From Gnetum montanum (lineage: Eukaryota; Streptophyta; Gnetopsida; Gnetales; Gnetaceae), in the NCBI GenBank assembly GCA_015680685.1, contig MNCI01014546.1, forward strand, positions 209,084 to 273,083: a DNA stretch of 64,000 bases. The letters run 5' to 3'. Below, piece after piece: positions 47,401 to 58,254 of this stretch. A program made the position numbers and the translations under genes. Every line of letters starts with the position of its first letter. The stretch's first letter is position 1. The notes below the pieces were generated by a model, which was not told the DNA's origin, made no database searches, and saw only the letters and a list, made by a program, of their open reading frames with translations.

Positions 47401-49138
47401 AGAGATGTCTATATGCAGTAGCCACAAAACAAGAAGGCACCCAATGGTTGACAGTTGATTCTAGCAGCAATACATTATGCATGAAACCTACTGAGGGCCT
47501 AATGTACGAGTATGTTGCAAGTATGAATGAACTCGATCAAGTTCATCACCAACTCTCCGAAGGAGTAAATGATGATATCAATTGGGGAGAGTTGGAGATT
47601 TCTGACAATTTTAGACAAGAACCCCTTGAATTAAAGACACTATCAGCTAGAATGGAGTATGTGTTCTTGAAAAATGAACGGATGCTCATCATTAATGCCA
47701 AGCTTACTATAGAACAAAAGAAAATGTTGATGAAGGTTATGCAAAAATGGTCAATAGTCTTTGCCTGGTCATAGTCTGAGCTCACTGATATAGATCCAAG
47801 AATATGCCAACATCAGATATATACTAATCTTATTGTCAATCCAAAATGATAGCCACAGCAACATTTGAATCCCAAATTAAAGAAATTTTTCAAAGAGGAT
47901 ATTGAACAACTCCTCAAGACAAGATTCATCTACCCTATCGCAGATAGTGAGTGGGTTAGTTCACTCGTGATCATACCCAAGAAAGGATGAAAATGGTGGA
48001 TGTGAATCAACTTCTGACAACTCAATATGGCAACTTTCAAAGATTGTTTTCCATTTCCTTTTGTCAACCAAGTGTTGGACACCCTTGCTAGGCACAACTA
48101 TTACAGCTTTCTGGATAGTTATAGTGGCTATAACCAAATTTGGATTGCACTAGAGGACTAGGCAAAGATAACTTTCATAAGTCCTTGGGGAACTTTTGCT
48201 TGCCGTTAGATGTCATTCAGTCTATGTAATGCCCTAGCCACATTTCAATGATTAGTCCTAAGCATTTTCCAACAACAACTCAGTAGTGGGATAGAAGTCT
48301 TCATGGATGACTTTTCTACCTATGGAGTTACGTTCGAGCAAGCCCTAGACTATCTTGAGCAAGTGTTGAAGAGATGTGTCAAAAAAACCCTCTAGCTCAA
48401 TTGGCAAAAGAGCCATCTTATGGTCCAGGAAGGCACAGTCTTGGGGCACCATACCTCAAAAGCAGGAATTGAGGTGGATCCTAAAAAAATAAGGGTCATC
48501 CAAGGAATAACCCATCAACCCAAAACAGTTAAAGAAGTGTGATCATTCCTTGGTCATATTGGCTACTATCGTTCCTTCATTGAGAATTTCTCCAAAATCG
48601 CCAAGCCATTAGTGGAATCAACAAAGAAGGATGCATCGTTCGTCTGGACCCCAGCATGTGAAACAATGTTTTAGCAACTGAAGCAAAATCTTGTTGAAAC
48701 CCTAATTCTACAAGCACCTAATTGGTTTAGACCGTTTCATGTGATGACTGATGCATCAAATTATGCTTTGGAGGTAGTGCTTATGCAAATGGATGATCAA
48801 AACATCCATATTACATTCATTGCCCAAGCTGAAGTATTGTAGGTGCATAGCTGAACTACACCACCATAGAAAAGGAATTAATGGCAGTGGTGTTCGCATT
48901 AGAGAAGTTTAGGCACTATGTGCTTGGCTATAAAGTTTTTGTGCACACAGATCATAGTTCCATATGGTTTCTAATGAATAAACCAACGGTGATCCCCCAT
49001 GTCATATGGTGGCTCATGATTTTGCAAGAGTTTGATCTCATGATGGTTGATCGAAAAGGTGTGGAGAATGTCGTCGCTAATCACTTATCACGACTAAGAT
49101 GGGACGACAAGGAGAAAGAAAGCTCCTTATCTAATTAG
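47401..49138 (+). pseudogene. E5 reverse transcriptase and RNase H
   Basis: Linker 47448-47774 (MEYVFLKNERMLIINAKL, then MQKWSIVFAWS). RT palm with FMDDFSTYG, DD codons 48306-48311 intact. Connection stretch GHIGYYRSFIENFSKIAKPL and DASFVWTPACE. RNase H is open at 48881-49138: MAVVFALEKFRHYVLGYK, then HTDHSSIWFLMNKPTV, and ending ENVVANHLSRLRWDDKE. The order and wording match Athila pol. Multiple stops such as TGA for Trp and TAG for Gln. Confidence 0.88.
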
Positions 49139-50547
49139 TTCCCTAATGAATCTCTCCTTACAAGGGCTATTAATGCACAAATTCCCAATGAACCAAAATG
49201 GTATGACACCATCCTCACTTATCTACTCAAGCAAAAACTACCGCAAGGGTTGGACACCAAAAAGAAACAATAGTTTCTTCACCAGGTCAAGCATTTCATA
49301 GAAATTAATGGGAACCTTTACAAAGTCTATCTCGATGCCTTGGTATGCTAGTGTTCCCATAACACAGATCAACTATGCATTCTCTAGGATACTTACAAAG
49401 GCCCTTGTGGGGGCCATTATGCTGGGAGACGCACGATTATAGAAATCCTCATGGTAGGATATTATTGGCCAACAATCTTCAGGGATGCACATCAATTCGT
49501 CCATGCTTGTGATCATTGTTAGAGGGATGGTGCAATGACAACTTGAATGGAGGGGCCATAACAATGGATTCAACCTCTTCAACCATCGATATTTGGGGCA
49601 TTGTCTTTATGGGTCCCATCACACCTTTATCAAATGAAAAGGCATATATCATAGTTGCAGTTGACTATTGCACCAAGTGGGTAGAAGTAGCAGCTGTCAT
49701 TGACTGTTTATTCACCACTGATGCTTGGTTTATACAACAAAATATCATAAACAGGTTTGGTATGCCTGGTGCATTAATTTCTAATAATGGAACTCATTTT
49801 ATAGGTACCACTTTTCAAAAACTTATGCAGCGCTTGGGGGTTGAGCACAAACTCACAACACCGTATCACTCCCAAGCCAATGGTCAAGCTGAGGTCACTA
49901 ATTGAGAAATTATGAAAATTTTAATGCACACCATTAGCAAATACTAAAGGGACTAGAGAGCCAAATTAAATGATGCCCTTTGGGCCTATCGCTCCACATG
50001 AAAGCTTCTCATAGGTTATTCTCCCTATGAGCTTGTGTATGGAAAATTACCAATATTGCCCATCCAATTCAAGCTCCGTACACTCTCTACAGCCTATCAC
50101 CTTGACCTAAACTTAAGTCTAGCACAAAAAGAACGATTAATGAACCTCAACTTACTAGATGAAAATTAGTTAATGGCCCTATCATCCAATGAAATGCATA
50201 AGGCATTCAACATGAAACTTCATGACCTCAAAATAAAAAAAGTCAAGTTTTAACCAAGAGACAAGGTTCTCTATTGGAATCCTACACATATACCCCAACG
50301 AACCAAATTTCAAACATTGTGGAAAGGACCTTACATTATTGATGAGACTTTTTCATCTAGGGCCATGATTATCTATAAACCTAACGGCCTAGACAAGAAA
50401 CAATTAGCCAACATTCAATAAGTAAAACCTTTCCATGAGCCCAAGCCAACCAACTCAACAGACACATTGTCAGATGGACAACCATGCTTAATCTTTCAGA
50501 TCTTCCCGTTCTAACTTAGTCATGGGGAAGATGGCCACCCATACTAA
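49139..50547 (+). pseudogene. E5 integrase
   Basis: Zinc-finger block near 49390-49520 (GGHYAGRRTIIEILMVGYYW, then AHQFVHACDHC). Core open at 49516-49905: VDYCTKWVEVAAVIDCLF with the first Asp, then GALISNNGTHFIGTTFQKLM where Asn (codon 49783-49785) stands in place of the second catalytic Asp, and NGQAEVTN before a stop at the Glu-containing helix. C-terminal region with SPYELVYGK, KERLMNLNLLDEN and VLYWNPTHIPQRTKFQTLW. Pol ends at TAA 50545-50547. Confidence 0.87.
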
Positions 50548-52533
50548 CACTTTTCACAACTCCTCAATCTTTTGACTTTTTTTTTACACATTTTTGGTTT
50601 TACAACTTTTTGTTTTTGTATTCATTATTTTACATATTTGTTTTACATCTTTTTTTTTGTTTTTCAAGTTATTGATCTTTTCTAAGTTTTTATTTTCCAC
50701 CATTGTTATTATAGTTGATATTTATTGCATACTCTTTTACTTTCTTTTATATCTATATTTTCTTATGTTTGTTGTGTTTCTCTACTCTTTCTGCTAATAA
50801 GGTGTCAAGCACAATGGTAATGTACTACTTGATGATGGTATGTTTCATTTGTAATTTGATTGTTGATGTCTGGTTTCTGACTTTGAATGTCTTTACTAAC
50901 GATTGGGACATGGTTTCTTTTCATGTAATAGGCAATGAGTCCACATCATCCACCCATCCACATACTCTATGGTTTTCCTTGTTTTGGAAATGTGCAATCC
51001 CTTTTTCATTAATGCAACTTTAATAAATTGGTGACTTGTGTAGTTTCCAAAATTGGAAAAGAATCAAAGGTTTGGATAGGATGTGGATTCAAAGAGATGT
51101 CGTAATCTTTGTGCTTTTCTGTTTTCCTATGTGCATGGGTGTTCTTGTAAGCTTCTCACCATTTTGCATCATTCCATAATAGAAAGTCAAATCAGTCCTT
51201 GCATGGTGTGGTCCTCATAAAAAAATGAGAATTTAAAGCACACCCCTTGGACAAAATAAATGCAAAAACGCATGGGTCTTTGCATGGTGTGGTTCCCATT
51301 GAAAATTAAGGAATTCAAAGCACATCCCTTAGACCAAATAAAAGGGCTACAAGCATTGGTTATGGGAGTTTTCTTGTCTCCTCTAACTAAGGCCCTTTCT
51401 TACTTCCTACTTTCTCTTCAATTTGGAAGGGTGGTTATTTTGTGGGAGCATTCTTGTGTCTCAGAGGATAGACTAGCCTTAGAATGTCGATGTGAAGTCG
51501 TTGAAAGTAGTTGGTTTTGCTCTAGACTAAGGATGGATCCTATCAAGTCATTTAATGGCAAACTCTACAAGGGACTTCATGTGACCATAATTAAGAACTC
51601 CATTCCATTCTCTCTCTCATCCATATATGTTTTTCATGCCTCACCTCACTACTGATTTCATGTTTTGATTCAATGTCCTAGTTTGATGTGTCGAGTTTCT
51701 TAGTTAGTTACTTCTAGGTTTTTTGTACTTAACTTTTCGTAACCATTAATCATCCATGGTGCCCATGGACTCAGTTTGAAGTTATGAAAGGGCATAAAAG
51801 GCATGTGCCTGCTTTGGGGAGGACCCACTTGCATATCTTTTAGTTGGGTTAAGTTAAGTTCTTTACCCTTAGACATTGTTACAATCGAATTCTTTTTATT
51901 TACCCCATCCATGCCATTCAATTGTATGCATCTTCACAGCTATTTTTAGTGAATTCTTCCTTTTATTATTGTGAATTTTTATACCCTCTTTCCAATATTC
52001 CTTGTGTTAAGCTTTTTTTGAATTTTATGGATCGCTTCTCTTACTTAATCCATTCATTAGTCTAATCACTAACATTATCAAGAAACCAATCTATTACAAT
52101 CACAACTTGGCTTGATAAGATTATTGACAAGACAAGGTATTCAACTGCTAATTGTTACACTTTATGTACTAATCCTTGATTTTGTTGTGATTGCGATGGG
52201 GACCATGAACTAAAAGTAGAACTATCTTCACCAAGGAGGATGCAACAATATCACTCACGGGAGATTTTTTAAGACTACTGGATCTTTTCTGCCTCTCCCT
52301 TATTCTTCTATTGCTAATAGGGGTTGGATGTCCATTGGATTTAAGGGTGTTCTTCTCTGTTATCATGAACATCAAATTTTATACATAATTGTAATGGTGT
52401 ATGCTTGGGCACCTCTGTATTTGTCTGTTTTCTTTGTGTCACTCTACATGTTAATCAAGTAATCCACACCTCCTAATATATTTTGTAAATGACTTGTTCC
52501 TCTTCTTCTATACTCGAGGATGAGTTTTCATTC
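50548..52533 (+). other. E5 3' non-coding region
   Basis: Starts with a very T-rich tract (50570-50800) whose open frames encode only Phe/Leu/Ile-rich low-complexity peptide and are probably not genes. The middle (51040-51700) is conserved with the other copies. Sequence at 52130-52200 matches the 5' leader of the E3/E4 accessory ORF up to its ATG, and 52320-52400 matches the part just after the accessory stop, so the ORF is missing cleanly between them. Confidence 0.6.
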
Positions 52534-52546
52534 AGTCATGGGGGTA
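52534..52546 (+). other. E5 polypurine tract
   Basis: AGTCATGGGGGTA directly before the 3' LTR; primes plus-strand DNA synthesis. The same motif, complemented, borders the other elements. Confidence 0.75.
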
Positions 52547-53411
52547 TGATAAATCATGTTTTTCATATGCTCCAATATCGGAGTGGCCACAATATCAGGT
52601 ACATGATATCGAGTACGTGATATCGTGGCCCAAGATGCGATATCGTACATTTGATATCATAGGGTTACTCTTAGGTCTATAAATATAACCCCCGAGCACA
52701 TGATTGGAAGTAGTTTTTGGTAGTCAAGTAGCAAAACTCTTGTAGTTTGTTCATTTGAGAGTTAGAATATTTTCCAAGTGAAATAGGAGATCTAAGTATG
52801 AATGGATCTTTATTCAAGCATTGATGTGCCTGAACACAGCACTATGTTAGCAATAAAGATGAACTCTTTGATTCATCCTTGCAGCACTTGAGAATTTCCT
52901 TCTTGTGCATTTATATATTGTGATTTCATGCAATTTACATTAATGTTACTCATGCAGTAATTAATTTTGATTCATTCAGCAATTGATTAAAATACACAAG
53001 CACGACCCCTTCGAACATACGTGTGACACTTGGTAGCTTAGAAATGGTTAGCATTTGACAACCCAGCAATGTTTACGCAAAGTTTAGTATGTGTCCAAGA
53101 AGTGGGAATGGTTACTTGTGTTAGGCTAGATTAGACCATAGTTTACTTAGCATTCAATTACTCTTACTTTCATTCTTGTTCTAGGCGAGTAAATTGAGAA
53201 AACAGAAAATAATAAAAATCTTACGCCTCAATCACACTTAACCATACATTTGCATTTCACAAGTGGGATTGGAAAAATAATGAACGGAAAACACACATAC
53301 ACTATTTAGCTCTAGTGTACTTGGTAATTAAAGTCTGTAGAATTCGACCAGATTGCACGTGAACGCATGTGATTCATATGGTTGGACGTAGGGGTACCTC
53401 ACCACTTATCA
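52547..53411 (+). repeat. E5 3' LTR
   Basis: 865 bp, TGATAAATCATG to CACTTATCA. U3 at 52570-52665 has five to six GATATC-like palindromes, one within GATATCATAGG (52653-52663). TATA box at 52678-52687. Confidence 0.92.
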
Positions 53412-53416
53412 GTTAT
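53412..53416. repeat. Target site duplication of E5, right copy (GTTAT)
   Basis: Partner of 43336-43340. Confidence 0.92.
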
Positions 53417-54035
53417 GGATTAAAATAACTAAAATATAGAAATTAATTAATTAATCTAATTAATAATAAAAATAAATCCTAATCTAGGTTAAGGATGATG
53501 ACTATCCATCCTTGATTTACTAAACATGTCTTGAACTCACATAATCATTGTTGGGATTATCAAGTATTTGTTGTTGTGTATACTCAATAATAACACTACT
53601 AGGATTACTAAACAATAATGTGTTTATCCTCAAAATAAGTTGTACTCATTTCACCAAGTTACTAACATGCATTAGAATGTAAATCATTATGATATATGCA
53701 TGGGAAAGTAAATAACATGAAAAGTAAATGTTAGAAAATAAATCTAATATAAGTCAAAGTGCTACAATGAATTAAACTCAAGCTTGATCTTATTTTCATT
53801 TATGGATTGTGTTCAAGTATAAGCAACTTGAATAAGATTCTAAACAATAAGCATTTTTTGACTACCACTAAAATTAAAAAAATAAATTACAAGATTTTTG
53901 CTAATATTGCATTAATGAATATCATTAATACAAAGGTGAGGTGTATTTATTGTTGAAATTACATCTAGAGACATCACATTTGTAATATTGTATCAAGACC
54001 CACGATATTGCAACCACATTGATGATTGTTTATCA
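53417..54035 (-). repeat. E6 3' LTR, right part
   Basis: Aligns with the middle and U3 end of the E3/E4 LTRs (CATGTCTTGAACTCA, ATTACTAAACAATAAT, ATGCATGGGAAAGTAAAT phrases) and ends GTTTATCA at 54035. Its beginning lies left of E5. Confidence 0.7.
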
Positions 54036-54261
54036 TACCTCCATGACTCTCAAAAAACTCGTCATCAAATTAAACAAAATTGGAACATAGTTTGTTATAA
54101 AATTTTTGGGAGTGATTAGATTAACTATCTAATTGATTGACTAAATGCTTCTTTACAAAATTTATTCAAGTGGTAGAAAAACAATTAACAAAAGCTTACA
54201 TAGATATAAAAAATTTACAAAATTCAAATGGGTCCTCAAAATTACCATAGATAGGTCTTTA

Positions 54262-56972
54262 AGTGATTCATAGTAGTGGTGGTTCCTCCTATCTTGGTAG
54301 CTCTTGCAATTGATCTACTAATATTGCTTCTCTCATCATGTAAAACTAGTCCAAGAGCATCTTGAATATGTTATTAGTAGTCTATGGATTTTTAATAGTT
54401 CAACCAAGCTTTTCCAAGCTATATGTAGTTAGTACATCCCATGGATACTTCAGCTTTGGAAACAACTTATTTGCTTCAATAAACTAGGTCACAAAATTAG
54501 TGTGTTCAATCTTAAACATTCATACATGTTCTTTAAGTTCCTAGTAGTTCTCTATTCGCTTTGCCAAGGTCTCCACAACATTTCTTTTACTTGTGTACTA
54601 AGGTTGAAGAACCTCCAAGTTTGTAGTTCTAACTTGAATCTTCTACTTGGTTTGATCATGGAATTGGCTATCATGTTCAAAGATTTCAAAAGTTGTAACA
54701 ACTTGCTTTAAACTTCAATCTTTGGTTGGCTAGTTGTAAGCAACTTAAGATTGACATATCCCAAATTATTCAATTCCATTTAATGTGTCGTTTCCTTTAT
54801 CTGCAAATATTTGAGATAATTGCTACAAAGAAATATTTTAGTGGGTCTAGCCATCCTAATCTTCTTCTCATTAATTTATTTCTAGAGGTCCACCTAATCT
54901 TTCTAAAGCCTAATTTATCTAGAACTTAATTTCCATTAAAGATCATTGTTAATGTGCTTAGAATTCCATCATGATGAGATTTTAGTTTTCTCAAGATGAC
55001 CACTTAAAATCCAGGTCTACTTTCACAAATTATTTCCAAAGGTGATTTAAATTTGCATGTAGTTGTTATTTCTCTTTTTCCACTTGAGTCAGCCTTTGAT
55101 TTTTGGCTTCTAGGTACTCATTCTCCTTTTCTAGCATGGTGATAATCCTATGAAGTGGATGTAACTTTGCGAAGGCCATAGATGCATCTAATATTACTTT
55201 CTCCCTCTCTATTTCTTATTTATATTGCTTGGTTGTAAGATTGTTGATCTCATTAGTTTCAAATTAATCAAGTAGCTTAAGAGCATCAAATTGATGGGAA
55301 TCTTTTAGTTGATCATGGATTTGGGTGATTTCATCTTGGATCTTTTGAATCTTCAACTTAGCATCTTATATTTAGCCTTCAAATAGCACCAACTTGTCAT
55401 TTATTGAAATCACCTTGAACCACATAATGAATATGGCTTTGGGAATGTCAAAAATGTTTTGGATTATTTGCCTAATGTGAAATAGTCTATTAAGTGCATC
55501 CTCATGTTGCTTTGCCTTCATACTTCCCTCTCTCATTCCACTAGTCCCTGCAAATACCTAAATGTCTTCTACACTAGTAAAGTCAAGAATTGGTGATGTA
55601 GAGACTTTGAGAGCTTCCCATACATTATCGACATTTGCCTCCACATTAGCTTCTTAACCTTTGTGAGGTAGGAAGACAAAACTTTCATAATCACCTAATT
55701 ATCGCATCACAAAGAAGGATGTGGTTTTGTCTAAAATTTCTATATAGTCTTTTAACAGTAATTGAATTCCTATATCCAACACAAGATTCATTCAAACTAA
55801 AACTTTATCTTTAACAATGATGAATATATTGGCAATATCTTTTTGCCTCAAGCTCATTGTCTATGATATCTCCTAGAGATGACTCATTATAGGACTATAA
55901 ATTGCAAATCCATTAATAGGTGCCTACCAGTTAGTACCGAATGTACTACTCTGTGTTGTGGAAATCCCTACCCTTGTGGTTCTTGTTACTAGAATTATGG
56001 TAGTTGGCATGGATTGTATGATTATTGGAAAGATGCTCATTATGTTAACTTCAATACTTGGGAGTGTCTCTAATTAGTCCATCCAGGTTGATGCTAGTTT
56101 GATCATTTTTAAATAAGAGGCATTTTGAGTTCACTTCATGGTATCATTGGTATACCTAGTTATCCCCACTTACTTTCATAATCTTCAAATGAGGTAATGG
56201 AATGAAAGGATCTTCTTTTGAGATTAATTTTCTTGAAATTCTTACTTAATCTCTAAAAAGATAGGATGAGAAAGGTTTTCTAGGTACTTGTCATTAAGAA
56301 TTACACATCCATAGGTTACATAATTTGAGATTCTATTTAGACACACCACGAGAAAGATATGATGAGTCCTAACCTTGAAATAGATATTCTCAACAAGTGT
56401 TATGAACTTATATTTTTTTCTCTAATCATTATAGAATCTTTGCATCCATGGGTTTCTTGTCTTTGTCTTTGAGCAAGTGAAGATTGACATAGTCTCCATT
56501 ATAATGTTCCAAATTCCCAACACACAGTACTGATGGCATCAACCTCTTATGAAATAGATATTTCCTTTATCTTGACCCTTGAATTTGCTTTTTTATTGGG
56601 TTAAAATGATAGGTTTCTGCTAAAAACCATTCTCCATTGATAGACAATGCAGGCCAAAATCAAGAATCTTATAATTACTCACAGACTTCATTCGATGTGA
56701 ACTCTAGGAAGGGTTCAAACTAAAGTTTAGCTAGCATACTAGCCATTACCACCTTGTTGTCATCTAGCCTAACAAGCTCTTTGGGGAGTGTGACTTATCT
56801 TCTTGCGTGAGTGACAGGTGGCATTGATGCCTCTCCTTGCATAAATAGTTGTCACTATTATGTTGGTTGATGCACACATGTAGATTGCACTACCTATTCT
56901 TCATGTCCTTGCCCACTAGATTAGGATTGTTGTGATTGATCTCTTTCATGACCATGATGTCTCCTTGCCCAT
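54262..56972 (-). pseudogene. E6 accessory ORF (diverged copy)
   Basis: From a possible ATG at 56970-56972 (MGKETSWS) to the region near 54262, about 2.7 kb, close to the length in E3 and E4. An N-terminal segment near 56760-56560 reads LVRLDDNKVVMASMLAKL, then FEPFLEFTSNEVCE and LSINGEWFLAETYHF, matching LNFGPFLEF and FSREWYMGETYLF of E4. The rest is rich in Leu, Ile, Lys and Glu with heptad-like spacing (about 55500-54500). Broken by many stops. Small plus-strand open frames at 54502-54929 are shadows. Confidence 0.55.
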
Positions 56973-57399
56973 TTTGGGGCCTCTTCTCCCTTAACTATAA
57001 AGGATAGTCAACTTTGAAAACACATTCTAGCACCATTTTTAATCATCCAAAGATTGATTATTAGTATTCATTTAATTTTAATTAATAATTTTAACCCTTT
57101 TTAGTTCTTTAGTTTAACCAAAATTCAAAAATAAGGTGTTAACAATGCAAAGTGATTGTGAAATATTATTTTTTATGTCCTAAGGTAACTAAATCATTGA
57201 ATTATTAACTAATTCGTAATTAATTTTCATTGTTTTTCAAGTTCCTTATCTTAATTTTTTCAAAAATTGGACATTAATAAACTTTCATATTGCTCTTTGG
57301 TGGCTGCCACAACAAAGAGCTCAACTCTAGGAGTTAAAAATATTTGGGCTCTGAAAACAACCAACACTCCCTTGGAAAATGAAGTAAAATGTGAAAATT

Positions 57400-57690
57400 T
57401 AAGCAAGGGGCATTTAGCATATAAATACCTTTTGAGGATGATATCATAGGTCCTATGATATCATAGCTATTTATTTTTTATCATTAATTTTATATTTTAG
57501 CTTATTTTTAAATTGATTTTTTTTGTTTTCATGGATCTTTTGTATCTCTAAGCTTTTTGAGGACTACTAAGCTTAAATTTAGGTCCTACTTTTATTCAAA
57601 ATGATGGAAATGTTCATTAGTAGGTCATTTAAGGCTTGAATTGGACTAAAAAAATTCGGAGTTTAGGAGAAATCATGAAATTTCCATTAA
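57400..57690 (-). promoter_or_regulatory. Possible promoter block of the E6 accessory ORF
   Basis: TATA-like AT stretch at 57418-57428 lies about 450 bases upstream of the possible ATG, as in E3 and E4. Next to it is a perfect palindrome, 13-bp arms around one base, at 57438-57464; its arm contains GATATCATAGG, which is also in the E5 3' LTR U3 (52653-52663). The end GAATTTCCATTAA-like sequence near 57680 still aligns with E3 (20500). Confidence 0.4.
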
Positions 57691-57757
57691 ATTTTAACAT
57701 AATATGATGAGAAGTGGATCTCACAATGATGCATGAAGATAGAGAATATGTTCATGA

Positions 57758-58254
57758 TGTGATATTCTATTCCTATATGTCATGAAAAACATCAAATATA
57801 AATTACATTTAACATTATGCATTTTGAACATAATTAGAAGATGAAAAGAAATACATTAATAATAAAACTGGAAATAAATAATTGTATCTAGGTCATCCTT
57901 TAAGGGTTCCATAGGATTATCTTTCTTCGACATCTATTCCTTAGAGGCAATCGTGCATTGCCATCAAAGTTAGGTGTATATTCGACTAGAAGGGATAATC
58001 AATCACCCTCATATCCTACTTTAACCAACACATGTTACTTGTCTTTACTAGCTCCACAACTACCTACTTATACAACCTCTAATGATTAGGCACAAATACC
58101 TCAAGTCAAACCCCCAAATCGTATTTTAAGGAACATGTTTATTATTACAATGTACCCTTTTATTAAAGGTCTTATTATAATAATTACAACTTCTTGTTAT
58201 AGAACGATACCATCTTGGTTATGGAACAATACCATTTGGAAATGGGAACCTAAA
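57758..58254. repeat. R1: left copy of a diverged direct repeat (LTR-like)
   Basis: Aligns with R2 (60411-60983) through shared phrases such as CATCTATTCC..TAGAGGCAATC, ATTATTACAATG and ACCATCTTGGTTATGGAACA. On the right it is followed by TACCCCCTTTAGC, which on the minus strand would be a polypurine tract, so an LTR element on the minus strand is possible. Confidence 0.55.

Larger units (their letters stand above)
43341..53411 (+). mobile_element. E5: full-length Athila-like LTR retrotransposon
   Basis: 10,071 bp on the plus strand, bounded by LTRs starting TGATAAATC and by perfect 5-bp GTTAT duplications. Order: LTR, primer site, gag, protease, RT, RNase H, integrase, T-rich tract, non-coding region, polypurine tract, LTR. 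No accessory ORF. LTRs differ at roughly one base in ten by eye, mostly transitions, plus an 18-base indel near the U3 start, so the insertion is old; the age depends on an unknown substitution rate. Confidence 0.95.
53417..57690 (-). mobile_element. E6: older, truncated Athila-like element with accessory ORF
   Basis: Holds a partial 3' LTR (53417-54035, continuing the scrap at 43285-43340), polypurine-tract complement TACCTCCATGACTC at 54036, a diverged accessory ORF and the LTR-like promoter block, and then breaks off near 57690. No pol or gag follows. The sequence is clearly more diverged from E3 and E4 than they are from each other. Confidence 0.7.

Noticed and set aside
50594-51023. Hydrophobic open frames after E5 pol as a possible envelope protein with membrane spans
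   Set aside because: They come from a T-rich low-complexity tract that encodes Phe/Leu/Ile by composition; not conserved as a frame in the other copies.
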